Numbered from the stretch's first letter, positions 9,321 through 16,990 are shown. The stretch is 64,000 bases of DNA from Algoriphagus locisalis (GCF_900116615.1 NZ_FPBF01000004.1:1-64000); one strand, 5' to 3'. Notes: generated by a model not told the origin, from the letters alone. Numbers and translations: made by a program.

Positions 9321-10043
9321 GTGAATCCTATGAATTTGAGTGCATGTTCAATTCAAAAATCCAACTCTATGAACAATGTCACTAATTACAACATAGGAAA
9401 TGGGAGCAGAACAATTATTGCTTCTGAAGTCAACACTTATACTACTGTGCAGTTGTTTATTCCACAGCACCTATCTAAGGAAGAACAACAAAACCCAATA
9501 CAGGTATTCTCCCAGTTCTTTGAGAAGGAATATCCACTACCTAGGGCAAAAATGGCTATAGAAGATATGGCTTTAAAAGTTGCTTATGACATCCCACCCC
9601 TTTCGTGGAAAGTAAAAGAAGAAAGCATCTATTTCATTCTCCAATTTTCACGTCTTTTGGAGGCTGCTTATCTTATCCGAAATGAATCAAGACCATGCTG
9701 GAAAGTTGAAAAAATTTCCAAAGAAAATATGGTTCCAAAGGAAGTTCTTAACAAAGGCAGGAAACTTGAAACAATTTTCCCTTATATACTGAATTCTCAT
9801 GACCCACAAGACGCAAAAGATCCCTGCCTAAATCTGCAAGTCCTATTCTATGACACCCCGATTCAAGAACTACTGGACACCTTTAAAACTTGGGGCAAAT
9901 GTGTCTCGGCTAATTTAAAAGTGGATAAAACCCATCACTGGAATTCACATTTAGATTTAAGAATCTTTACTATTATCCTAGAATCCTGCCACCTTATCTA
10001 TGTGCGAAGTCAAAATGGTAACGATAAAGTTCCTCCAGGCTAA
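9321..10043 (+). CDS. Orphan protein of unknown function
   Basis: The family is not recognised. The 240-residue reading opens with GTG at 9321; ATG codons at 9330 and 9369 are equally possible, and the last gives an N-terminus of MNNVTNYNIGNGSRT. The Asn-rich start recalls the low-complexity openings of small Bacteroidota regulators but no HTH is evident. The body is a soluble mix of helix and strand with scattered Cys and His and no membrane segment. The upstream 60 bases hold two small inverted repeats: CGAATA-AAA-TATTCG at 9262-9276 and an imperfect ATGAGCTATTC/GAATAGTTCAT pair near 9290-9315, which could be operator sites. The gene sits between repeat clusters and has no clear operon partner. 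Confidence 0.6.
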   Translation: MNPMNLSACSIQKSNSMNNVTNYNIGNGSRTIIASEVNTYTTVQLFIPQHLSKEEQQNPIQVFSQFFEKEYPLPRAKMAIEDMALKVAYDIPPLSWKVKEESIYFILQFSRLLEAAYLIRNESRPCWKVEKISKENMVPKEVLNKGRKLETIFPYILNSHDPQDAKDPCLNLQVLFYDTPIQELLDTFKTWGKCVSANLKVDKTHHWNSHLDLRIFTIILESCHLIYVRSQNGNDKVPPG

Positions 10044-10301
10044 GCTAGCACTATTCATTCTCCTCCCTTACCTGCCATCTCTCCTACCAGTGCTTTATAA
10101 ATCCAGCCATCAAAAGGGATACATTTCGTATAATAAAACCATATCATGACCAATACAAAACCAATATTTTAACAATCTTAGATCATTACATTATTGCTCT
10201 TTAAATGTATATACTATGCTAAAAATTAATTTTTATTTAGCTTTTATTGGCTAATATTCTTGAGAGATGCTATATTATACTGTAAATCAACTACTAAGCA
10301 T

Positions 10302-10964
10302 ATGGCACGAATTACTAACACAATCCTAGCTGGGCTATCGGGTAATTTGGGAGATCTGGTTTTTTATAAAGTGGGCGGAGTAACATATGCCCGCAGGAAG
10401 CCCGGCAAGCAAAGTAAAACTACCAAAGCAAGAACTTCTGAAAGAAAGCGTAATTCCCAATCGGTGAGTACCCAGACGCAAAAATTCCTGAAGAACATCA
10501 AGCATATCTTACGCTTTGGCTATCAAAGCTTCGAAAACGGAGCAAGCAGACCTTATCATGCGGCAGTATCTTATACTATGAAAAATTCCTTCAAATTTGT
10601 AGGAACCTCAGCATCAAAAGTACTGGATATCAGTTTGGTGAAAGTGAGTAGAGGAAGCCTGCTGGGCCCTCAAGATCCTAAAGTAGAACGGGTTCCTGAG
10701 GGAATAAAATTCACCTGGACAGACAATTCCTGGCAGGCAGCTGCAACACCCTATGATAATGTGTTTGTATTCCTCCTCTCTGCTGAAGAAAACGGCAGCA
10801 GTACAGAATGGGAGTTTCTGGGCAATACAAGAGATAAAGGAAGCCACACGCTACTACCTCCTAACACTTCTACCAAATGGCATGCCTGGATTGCCTTCAG
10901 CCAGAAAAATCCCTGGACGAAAAAAAGGGAGTTGTCGGATTCTGTTTATTTGGGGGTAGTGTAA
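10302..10964 (+). CDS. DUF6266-like protein
   Basis: The N-terminus, MARITNTILAGLSGNLGDLV, matches the opening shared by DUF6266 proteins of Bacteroidota (MARIxNGILGxxSGKxGxVV followed by a Tyr/Lys-rich stretch). That fixes the ATG at 10302 rather than the in-frame TTG/ATG codons farther upstream. The product has 220 residues. The first 60 are strongly basic (RRKPGKQSKTTKARTSERK) and the C-terminal half looks like a beta-rich, fibronectin-like fold with several Trp. The function of the family is unknown; it often occurs as scattered single genes. Here it stands alone and is followed by a GCGTAGTT-motif gap. Confidence 0.75.
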   Translation: MARITNTILAGLSGNLGDLVFYKVGGVTYARRKPGKQSKTTKARTSERKRNSQSVSTQTQKFLKNIKHILRFGYQSFENGASRPYHAAVSYTMKNSFKFVGTSASKVLDISLVKVSRGSLLGPQDPKVERVPEGIKFTWTDNSWQAAATPYDNVFVFLLSAEENGSSTEWEFLGNTRDKGSHTLLPPNTSTKWHAWIAFSQKNPWTKKRELSDSVYLGVV

Positions 10965-11087
10965 ATTGAATAAACACGCCTAGGTACAGTCAGATCGTTA
11001 GTCTAATTGTGAATTTCAACTACGCCCTCATATTCCACCCAATTTGAATTAATTATGATATTTGGATGAATTTGCAAACTGCACCCA
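10965..11087. repeat. Intergenic stretch with shared GTCAGATCG string
   Basis: It holds an inverted copy of the motif (AACTACGCC, 11018-11026) and AGTCAGATCGTTAGTCTA (10988-11005), matching 6503-6520 at 16 of 18 positions. Both copies lie just after a gene end and close to a GCGTAGTT motif. Confidence 0.45.
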
Positions 11088-11474
11088 GTGACTGTTACAA
11101 CCACATCTATTCCACAGGACATGTACCTAGATCAAAAAGAAGCCGAACATAAGGAAAAGATTAAACGAAGGGGTAGCAGAGTAATCATGTTTTCTTTTAT
11201 AGGAATCTTCATTCTTATCATGGTCTTATTTAGAACCGGAACACCACTCCAACGAGATACGGAAATCAAAGGAAGAGTGCTTTTTAGTTTATATAATCAT
11301 GGAGACTATTTAATCGTTTTAACGAACCAGATAATTTCGGCTCAATCTATGGGGGATGAACTCCAAGGGAACTTTATTATAGGGGATCAACTTCAAAAAA
11401 ACTCAGGTTTTGACACTTTAGTAGTCAACTCTAAATCACGAATTTGGCTGAACTTTAAAAACAAAGAGAAATGA
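11088..11474 (+). CDS. Small single-pass membrane protein, unknown
   Basis: The family is not recognised. The product has up to 128 residues: a charged N-terminal tail (EAEHKEKIKRRGSR), one strong membrane helix (about residues 33-49, VIMFSFIGIFILIMVLF) and a C-terminal domain of about 75 residues with beta-strand character. By the positive-inside rule the basic tail is cytoplasmic and the C-terminal domain periplasmic. Two starts are possible: GTG at 11088 or ATG at 11121. The latter follows CACAGGAC, a passable ribosome site, and gives 117 residues. It is a single gene flanked on both sides by GCGTAGTT-motif gaps. Confidence 0.6.
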   Translation: MTVTTTSIPQDMYLDQKEAEHKEKIKRRGSRVIMFSFIGIFILIMVLFRTGTPLQRDTEIKGRVLFSLYNHGDYLIVLTNQIISAQSMGDELQGNFIIGDQLQKNSGFDTLVVNSKSRIWLNFKNKEK

Positions 11475-11633
11475 TTAAAATACCCTCTCGGCGTAGTATT
11501 ATAGCTCGTGGGAATGGGTGTAATTAGCCTGCCCCCTCTAGGCGTAGTTTACTCTCTTTCAGTTTGAAGTTAACATAGGCGCTGGAAATATAAGGGGTTT
11601 TTATTGTTCAGAATTTAGAAATATTGACTCAGG
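11475..11633. repeat. Intergenic stretch with GCGTAGT motif pair
   Basis: Two direct copies, each preceded by CCTCT (GCGTAGTA 11491-11498; GGCGTAGTT 11541-11549), lie 50 bases apart. The text after the second copy (TTACTCTCTTTC, then GGCGCTGGA) resembles that after 6607 (TATTCTTTTCTC, then GGCGCTGGA). The two gaps therefore share more than the core motif. Confidence 0.5.
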
Positions 11634-11731
11634 ATATCGGCCATGCCTACGGCATTGTGTAAACCCATTATCCAACTTTAATTCCAGCCATTAAAATGAC
11701 TGGCTAGAGAATCGGTCATGCCTACGGCATT
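11634..11731 (+). repeat. Triple-hairpin repeat, family A, unit 4
   Basis: This is a standard A unit. The middle loop reads TA in place of GA, with the C/A mismatch in the stem. It is followed after 16 bases by unit B4, and the pair lies directly downstream of the transposase gene's stop. Confidence 0.85.
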
Positions 11732-11747
11732 ATTTCGGGAATAATTT

Positions 11748-11852
11748 CTTATCAGTCCCAGCGGGACGGTCCATATCCTAGCCAGAGGTTTTAACCTCTG
11801 GAAAATGTGATGAAGATAAGGTTTAGCAAAGTCCCATAGGGACGAACGATAT
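11748..11852 (-). repeat. Triple-hairpin repeat, family B, unit 4
   Basis: This B unit ends one base before the transposase stop codon. Both small hairpins keep GTCCC/GGGAC with loops AGC and ATA exchanged relative to unit B3. The middle stem CCAGAGGTT/AACCTCTGG is perfect. Confidence 0.85.
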
Positions 11853-12314
11853 CTATTCCAACTCCTTAAAAAGGTATTCTGGCGAAAAATCGATTTTATG
11901 AGCCTTTAGCATCATAAGGTATTCCTCTCTAAAGGTCATTGTTTGATGGTGCTTTTCCTGATTTTTCACATAATCAAAAATACTGGCCACCTCCCTTTCA
12001 CTGTAAGTAAAAGCGCCAAATGCAACCTGCCATTCAAACCTATGATCAAGCAACTTGGATTCATTTAACCACTTGGAAGATTTTGATTTTGAACTTTTCA
12101 TGATCTCAGAAACAGCTTGCTTGGGGTAAAACTGGAATAGGCAATGAACATGGTCAAAATGACCGTTAACAATAAGAGTCTTCGCTCCCGTCTCATTGAT
12201 CAGATTTCCTATCACTCCATATAACTCGCTCTTAAAATTATCCTGAATAACTGCTTTTCTGTATTTGACCGCAAAAACTGCCTGACAATACATCTTTGAA
12301 TAGGTGTTTGGCAT
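11853..12314 (-). CDS. HUH (Y1) transposase, IS200/IS605 or REP-associated type
   Basis: This 153-residue single-strand transposase has the HUH metal site His55-Val-His57 (in GHFDHVHCLF), a nucleophile Tyr115 and helper Gln119 in DYVKNQEKHH. The start MPNTYSKMYCQAVFAVKYRK and the end FREEYLMMLK...EYLFKELE match the Y1_Tnp family of Bacteroidota. All catalytic residues seen are intact. Such enzymes cut and join single-stranded DNA at hairpins near the ends of the element. Here the gene lies between two full A-B hairpin pairs (11634-11852 and 12351-12568), and three further pairs lie 2.4-3.6 kb away. It has no tnpB/iscB partner. This is the arrangement known from REP-associated transposases, so the repeats are probably its substrates; that link is inference. 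Confidence 0.88.
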   Translation of the reverse strand: MPNTYSKMYCQAVFAVKYRKAVIQDNFKSELYGVIGNLINETGAKTLIVNGHFDHVHCLFQFYPKQAVSEIMKSSKSKSSKWLNESKLLDHRFEWQVAFGAFTYSEREVASIFDYVKNQEKHHQTMTFREEYLMMLKAHKIDFSPEYLFKELE

Positions 12315-12350
12315 AATAGATCATATTTATAATTCAAACTAATTTAATCA

Positions 12351-12448
12351 ATATCGGCCATGCCTACGGCATTTTATGATCCCATTATCCAACTTAAATT
12401 CCAGCCATTGAAATGACTGGCTATATGATCGGCCATGCCTACGGCATT
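12351..12448 (+). repeat. Triple-hairpin repeat, family A, unit 5
   Basis: This standard A unit begins 36 bases before the transposase start codon on the upstream side of the gene. Its small hairpins are both ATGCC-TAC-GGCAT and its middle stem carries the C/A mismatch. Confidence 0.85.
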
Positions 12449-12463
12449 ATTTGAGAAAAATTC

Positions 12464-12568
12464 CTTATCAGTCCCAGCGGGACGAACCATCTTATAGCCA
12501 GAGGTTTCAACCTCTGGACTATTTGAGCATCATGTGCTCTGGCAAAGTCCCAGCGGGACGGACGATAT
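12464..12568 (-). repeat. Triple-hairpin repeat, family B, unit 5
   Basis: This B unit has loops AGC in both small hairpins and a perfect middle stem. The spacer inside it differs from other B units and forms an extra weak hairpin (GAGCATCATGTGCTC). The 140 bases after it up to the next gene show nothing recognisable. Confidence 0.85.
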
Positions 12569-12709
12569 GAATTCAACAATAAATTTGTTTTGAGGAAGTC
12601 AGTGGCCAATGCATTACCTGTTAAAGCGATCCGACAGCACCCACATTCACACAATTAAATTTTGATTAAGATATTAGCAAAAAATTAAAATCCTCAGCAA
12701 TTCCCACCC

Positions 12710-13291
12710 ATGCCACTCGAACAAACTATACACCAACTTGGCGAGCTCTACGCACCTTTATCCGCAGCATGCCAGCAAGATCTTATTGCCAATTCCAAAC
12801 TCAGCACATTTAAGAGAGGTGAGATCGTAGTCCGGGAAGGGCAATATTCTGAAAAGGCATATTTGATCGTGGAAGGATGCGCCAGGGCGTATTATTTAAA
12901 AGACGGAAAGGATATTTCTGATTGGTTTACCTTCGAAAATCAGTTTATGGCTCCCATCGTCAGCTTTTTCAGTGCCAAACCTAGCCCGCATTACGTAGAG
13001 TTTGTGGAAGATTCAGTGGCTTACGAGTTCTCAAAGGCTACGTTTGACAGTCTTTCTCAGAAGCATCATGACTTTGAGCACTTTGTGAGCAAAGTAGTCA
13101 CCGAAACCATGCTGGGGCTATGCGAAAGGCTTTACACCATCCAATTCAACAGAGCCGAGGATAGATTTAAGCACCTGATCAGCATCTACCCGGATATCAC
13201 CAACAGAATCCCGCTTACCCATATTGCCTCCTATCTGGGAATCACTTTGGAGACCCTGAGTAGAATTAGAAACAAAAAATCCACCACTTGA
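12710..13291 (+). CDS. Crp/Fnr-family transcriptional regulator
   Basis: The 193-residue protein has an N-terminal cyclic-nucleotide-binding-like beta roll (about 20-115, with FKRGEIVVREGQ and AYLIVEGCARAYY), a long dimer helix (about 118-145) and a C-terminal winged HTH. The recognition region is RIPLTHIASYLGITLETLSRIR. The phosphate-binding RxS signature of true cAMP receptors is absent, as in most Bacteroidota members, so the ligand is unknown. It heads a probable three-gene unit with a small membrane protein 57 bases downstream and an NAD(P)H oxidoreductase after that. A role in redox or stress control of that unit is a reasonable guess. Confidence 0.92.
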   Translation: MPLEQTIHQLGELYAPLSAACQQDLIANSKLSTFKRGEIVVREGQYSEKAYLIVEGCARAYYLKDGKDISDWFTFENQFMAPIVSFFSAKPSPHYVEFVEDSVAYEFSKATFDSLSQKHHDFEHFVSKVVTETMLGLCERLYTIQFNRAEDRFKHLISIYPDITNRIPLTHIASYLGITLETLSRIRNKKSTT

Positions 13292-13347
13292 TCTAGATCA
13301 AATGATTACGCTTCCATTTGGATAATCTTTGTCAAAAGGATCAAAAA

Positions 13348-13683
13348 ATGGAAGAAAACAAGCAACCCAAATCGATTTGGGGGAAATATTGGGAGCCTAT
13401 CCGTAAGTGGTTTTATCCCGGCTGGCTCGCCTACGAAATCACAGTTAGTTTTTACGACTACTCGAAAGCTGTTTATCACTTTTTTACAAAGCAGCAGGAT
13501 TTTATTGCGGTCTATATTGGCAAGCTTGGCAGCCTAGTGCTAACTGCTTTTAGTAGCCTCGCCACTTTTGCGGTTTGTACTGCCTTCCTAACTATCCCAG
13601 CATGTTTTGCCCTTTACCAATTTTTCAAAAAAGAAAATTTGACAGGAGCTGCCTTTGAATCAAAATTTAAACCCTTGTTCTAA
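13348..13683 (+). CDS. Small membrane protein, unknown
   Basis: The family is not recognised. The ATG at 13348 is chosen because AAAAGGATC precedes it at good distance; an in-frame ATG at 13318 lies farther up. The product has 111 residues. A Trp/Tyr-rich juxtamembrane stretch (WGKYWEPIRKWFYPGW) leads to a central amphipathic part and one or two hydrophobic helices near the end (about 60-95). It is 5 bases upstream of the flavodoxin-fold gene and almost surely translated with it. It may anchor or assist that oxidoreductase, but nothing in the sequence shows this directly. Confidence 0.7.
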   Translation: MEENKQPKSIWGKYWEPIRKWFYPGWLAYEITVSFYDYSKAVYHFFTKQQDFIAVYIGKLGSLVLTAFSSLATFAVCTAFLTIPACFALYQFFKKENLTGAAFESKFKPLF

Positions 13684-13688
13684 TCACT

Positions 13689-14267
13689 ATGCAAAAAATA
13701 CTGATCATCAACGGCCACCCGGATGCAGAAAGCTTCAATTTTGCACTTTCAGAAGCCTATAAGAAAGGAGCTGCTAAAGCTGGCGCTGAAATCAAGCAAA
13801 TCAATATCAGAGAGTTGGATTTTAACCCAAACCTACAATTCGGATATAGGAAAAGGACTGAACTGGAACCGGATTTATTGGAAGCACAAGAAAAATTGAA
13901 ATGGGCTGAGCACCTCGTCTGGATATATCCAGTCTGGTGGGGTTCTGTACCAGCAATGATGAAAGGTTTCCTGGACAGGGTCATGCTTCCAGGTTTTGCC
14001 TTTCAAAAAAGAGAGAATTCCCTATGGTGGGACAAGAGCCTTACTGGCAAAACCGCAAGAATCATCTGCACCTTAGACCAGCCGGAATGGTACTACAGAT
14101 TGGTTTACCGAAGCCCAAGCCATCATGCCATGAAAAGGGTGACTTTGAATTACATAGGAGTGAAAAAAGTACGGATAACAGCCATCGGCCCCATTCGGCT
14201 TTCCAAAAAGGAGTTTAGAGAAAAATGGCTGAAGAAAGTCCAAAAGCTAGGAGAAATGCTGAAGTAA
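13689..14267 (+). CDS. NAD(P)H oxidoreductase, flavodoxin-like fold
   Basis: The 192-residue protein belongs to the Flavodoxin_2 group (quinone reductase, MdaB, KefF). The N-terminus KILIINGHPD is the FMN/FAD phosphate-binding loop, and WIYPVWWGSVPAMMKGFLDRV near residue 78 is the conserved isoalloxazine-contact segment. Members reduce quinones or similar acceptors by two electrons using NAD(P)H, in the cytoplasm. The gene closes the unit begun by the Crp/Fnr regulator. The exact acceptor cannot be told from sequence. Confidence 0.9.
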   Translation: MQKILIINGHPDAESFNFALSEAYKKGAAKAGAEIKQINIRELDFNPNLQFGYRKRTELEPDLLEAQEKLKWAEHLVWIYPVWWGSVPAMMKGFLDRVMLPGFAFQKRENSLWWDKSLTGKTARIICTLDQPEWYYRLVYRSPSHHAMKRVTLNYIGVKKVRITAIGPIRLSKKEFREKWLKKVQKLGEMLK

Positions 14268-14407
14268 ACTGAGACTGTGGAATCTTAGAATTAATAGGTG
14301 AAGTTCTGAAAAAGAAAACATCCAACCCTATTCGATAAAAATCCGTATCTAGTGCTGCCTTTTTTGATGGCTTATGCACACATTGGGAAATTTACTAATA
14401 TTGCAAC

Positions 14408-14794
14408 GTGATTCTTATCCTAAGAAATAGCGCATTTGTAAAACTTTTATGGGTACTGATGGGGCTATATATTTTCAACCTCAGTGCAGATACTCCTGAC
14501 CCTGAATCCGCGCATATCGCTGAAGATCTATCTATCAACGATCAGGAAAGTATGGTTGAAGTTTTGGTAGAATCTATTTTAGGTTTTGAAGATACTTTTG
14601 AGGAGTATGAAGATCCTGATGGGGACGATCAAAATAAGAAAACCACCCAAAAGGTAGTCTTGGCACTTCATAACCCTTTTTATCAAGGACTGCTTTTCGA
14701 TTCATCTTATACAGCTGAAAACAAATTTCCAGACCCTAGAATAGTTCTAACTCTAGGATTTTATCGACTAGATTCCCCACCTCCTAACAGTTGA
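14408..14794 (+). CDS. Small secreted acidic protein, unknown
   Basis: The family is not recognised. The 128-residue reading starts with GTG at 14408 and has an N-terminal hydrophobic segment (FVKLLWVLMGLYIFNLSA), probably a signal peptide. A very acidic middle (EDTFEEYEDPDGDDQ) and a Pro-rich end follow. A near -7 box (TAATATTG, one mismatch) lies about 17 bases upstream. It precedes the outer-membrane-type gene at 14936 in the same direction, and the pair may be expressed together. The product is a plausible periplasmic partner of that protein. Confidence 0.6.
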   Translation: MILILRNSAFVKLLWVLMGLYIFNLSADTPDPESAHIAEDLSINDQESMVEVLVESILGFEDTFEEYEDPDGDDQNKKTTQKVVLALHNPFYQGLLFDSSYTAENKFPDPRIVLTLGFYRLDSPPPNS

Positions 14795-14935
14795 TTGATA
14801 GTTCCAAAAATCACATTCAACTACCATTCAGGATAAGTCTCAACTTAGAAAACACAATTATCTCTTGAGGCTGACTCTTAAATGCAATTCCACATTTCTT
14901 TGAATTGACCGGTTTGCTACCTGTCAGGGGGTTGA

Positions 14936-15829
14936 ATGACTAATTCTATATCAACCAACAAATTCGATCACGCGGTGAAAATTAAATATATAATTACCAT
15001 CGTAACTCTTTGGGTTACGATCAGCTATTCCTTTGCTCAAATTACAAATACAGAAAAAGACAGTCTCTATATCCTCCAGACTGAGGAACTGAAAGAACCT
15101 GACAAGGTGCTCCATGCCGAGCCTCTCTACATAGACTTGATACGCGACCTAGGCGCACGGAAAGGTGAAAAAGAATGGAATCTTGGATTAGGATTGACTG
15201 ACAATCTGAGTTTTGACTCGTATGAAGCTCTTGTAGAATACGAATGGGCACCCGTCAACAGACTCGGTCTGGAAGTGGAATTGCCTTTTACGTTCTATGC
15301 GCCTATGAAAGGTACAGAGAGAGATTCAGTCCCATCCAATCAATTAAACAGTCTTAAACTTGCTGCGCAGTGGACCTTTCTTGTGAATGCTGCTCATGCT
15401 ACTTCGATGGCAGTGGGATACATCAACGAATTTGAGCTCTCTGATTTCAGAAATTTTGGCAGTCCCATGATAAGGGGAAATGTGTACAACCCCTTCCTAG
15501 TAGTTGCTAAGCGCTGGGGTAGTAATTACCATACGCTTATCTACACTGGGCCAATGTTTCATCAGAATTTTAGCAATAAAAAAATGTACACTACCTATGA
15601 CATCAATACCAGTTTTCACTACATGATTACCGGTACGAGAAATTTCATTGGAGTTGAATTAAACCAGACGCTTGACAATAAAGAGCTCAAAACCGTGATG
15701 CGTCCTCAGATGCGCCTGGGAATCAGTGAAAACCTAATGGTTGGAATTGTGGCCGGCATCCCTGTTCAGAAAGGAAATGAGCGCCTCAGTTCTTTTGTGA
15801 GGTTAATTTGGGAACCAAAGCATAACTAG
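14936..15829 (+). CDS. Outer-membrane-type protein with HAEPLYID signature
   Basis: The 297-residue protein has an N-terminal signal segment (YIITIVTLWVTISYSFAQ), then the sequence HAEPLYIDLIRDLGARKGE near residues 60-78. I recall this as a conserved motif of a family of uncharacterised Bacteroidota and proteobacterial envelope proteins. The rest consists of alternating strands with aromatic girdles, as in a beta-barrel (for example LGLEVELPFTFYAP, SFHYMITGTRNFIGVEL). A function in transport across the outer membrane is often assumed but unproven. The start at 14936 gives 15 residues ahead of the signal core; a later start is possible. Confidence 0.75.
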   Translation: MTNSISTNKFDHAVKIKYIITIVTLWVTISYSFAQITNTEKDSLYILQTEELKEPDKVLHAEPLYIDLIRDLGARKGEKEWNLGLGLTDNLSFDSYEALVEYEWAPVNRLGLEVELPFTFYAPMKGTERDSVPSNQLNSLKLAAQWTFLVNAAHATSMAVGYINEFELSDFRNFGSPMIRGNVYNPFLVVAKRWGSNYHTLIYTGPMFHQNFSNKKMYTTYDINTSFHYMITGTRNFIGVELNQTLDNKELKTVMRPQMRLGISENLMVGIVAGIPVQKGNERLSSFVRLIWEPKHN

Positions 15830-16186
15830 AAAAAGTGGTTACCCCTAAAGATACCAATAGGCTCAATTTTCTTAATTAGCAGGGAAGATTGCAGATGACT
15901 CTCTCAGTGTCATGACAGGCTTAAGTGGCCTCAGGCCTTACTTTAACCTTCCCCTCTTGCTTTTGCCTCCTTACTAGTTGAATTACGAATAAAGCAAAAG
16001 GCTATTATTGTGATCGGTAATTATAGCGCAATTTATATAGCTCCAGAACTAAAAGCATGCTAGGATAAACGTAGGGATTATAGCCTAAAAAATTCCATTT
16101 CCCTCCGCTTCGGCGGAGGGAACTTCAAAATTAAACTTCTAGCAATAAGTCAACTTAATTGCGTGCAACTAAGCAGATAAATACAA
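15830..16186. other. Gene-free stretch with hairpins
   Basis: No coding frame is convincing. TTAAGTGGCCTCAGGCCTTACTTTAA-like dyad sequence at about 15921-15947 may end the preceding gene. A hairpin with 8-bp GC-rich arms and TTCG loop lies at 16101-16120. Confidence 0.5.
16101..16120 (-). terminator. GC-rich hairpin, possible terminator
   Basis: CCCTCCGC-TTCG-GCGGAGGG is a perfect 8-bp stem. On the minus strand it is followed, after nine bases, by TTTTTT, and it lies 66 bases past the stop of the minus-strand membrane gene. The gap before the T-run makes the terminator call tentative. Confidence 0.4.
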
Positions 16187-16696
16187 TTATTTAAATCCTC
16201 CAATTGCAATCACAGTAGTCACCCACACAATCACGCAAGAGATGAAAATCCCGATGGTATTTGCCAAAAAGGCCTTCCTCTTTTGCATACCAAAAAGATA
16301 ACCTGCGATAGTACCGGCATAGACCCCAGTTCCCGGGATGGGAAGTAAAACAAAAAACATCAATCCCCAAAAACCATATTTCTGAACGTTTTTGCCTGCT
16401 CCCGACTTAGCCCTGCGGCCCACAAAAATTGCGGCTTTTTTGTAAGGGTGCCATTTAAAAAAATAACGATTGACTACATTCAAAAAAAATGACATGATGG
16501 GAAATACCAGCACATTCGCTAAGAAGCATAGTGCAAAGGCCAGATAAATATTGATATCATTCAGAAGGGCGTAGGGGATCCCTACTTTCGCCTCTCCAAA
16601 AGGAGAAATACTCCATAAAATGGAGATTACTATGTCCAGAAACATGGTGTGGTGATTAGAAGCTGCAAAAGTAATCAAAATCGTTAGTGCTATCAC
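16187..16696 (-). CDS. Small multidrug export-type membrane protein
   Basis: The 169-residue protein has four or five membrane helices and belongs to the Sm_multidrug_ex family (PF06695, COG2426). Typical marks are the SPFGEAKVGIPYAL segment after the first helix, the LLPIPGTGVYAGTIAGYLFG motif near residue 117 and a final helix ending in Gly-Gly. Despite its name the substrate of the family is not established; the Pro-Gly loop recalls the DedA/SNARE-associated fold. An in-frame ATG at residue 18 (MFLDIVIS) gives a shorter form that fits the family's usual start just as well. The gene stands alone. Confidence 0.85.
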   Translation of the reverse strand: MIALTILITFAASNHHTMFLDIVISILWSISPFGEAKVGIPYALLNDINIYLAFALCFLANVLVFPIMSFFLNVVNRYFFKWHPYKKAAIFVGRRAKSGAGKNVQKYGFWGLMFFVLLPIPGTGVYAGTIAGYLFGMQKRKAFLANTIGIFISCVIVWVTTVIAIGGFK

Positions 16697-16990
16697 AGCG
16701 TATAACTCTAAATTATCCCTACAAACGCTTTCCCGCTAAAAAGGATTTTATTTTTAACAGGAAAATTCTTCTACATAGCTTTCATTTATATGTATATGCG
16801 CCTTTCTGCCAGTAAGGAAGCAAAAGCAGCATAGGATATGCTAAACTTAAGAATTGAGGGCACTTCAGCCTGTCCCGCTCCTGCGGGAGTCTTCGGTCAC
16901 CCGATAGCTATCGGGAGGTCTTCTGGCCGCTTGAGCAGAGAAATATTGGTTACTGGCGTCATTCCGTATATTCAAATTCATTTATTTCAC
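16697..16990. other. Gene-free stretch with two GC palindromes
   Basis: The 352 bases between the two minus-strand genes hold TCCCGC-TCCT-GCGGGA at 16873-16888 and the perfect palindrome CCCGATAGCTATCGGG at 16900-16915. These look like members of small dispersed palindrome families. No gene was recognised. Confidence 0.5.

Noticed and set aside
6505..11633. GCGTAGTT gaps as integron attC sites
   Set aside because: The motif copies are mostly direct repeats, the arm polarity is opposite to the RYYYAAC/GTTRRRY rule, one gene is on the other strand and no integrase is present.
12439..12654. Minus-strand frame over repeat B5
   Set aside because: It overlaps the hairpin unit almost fully and resembles no protein.
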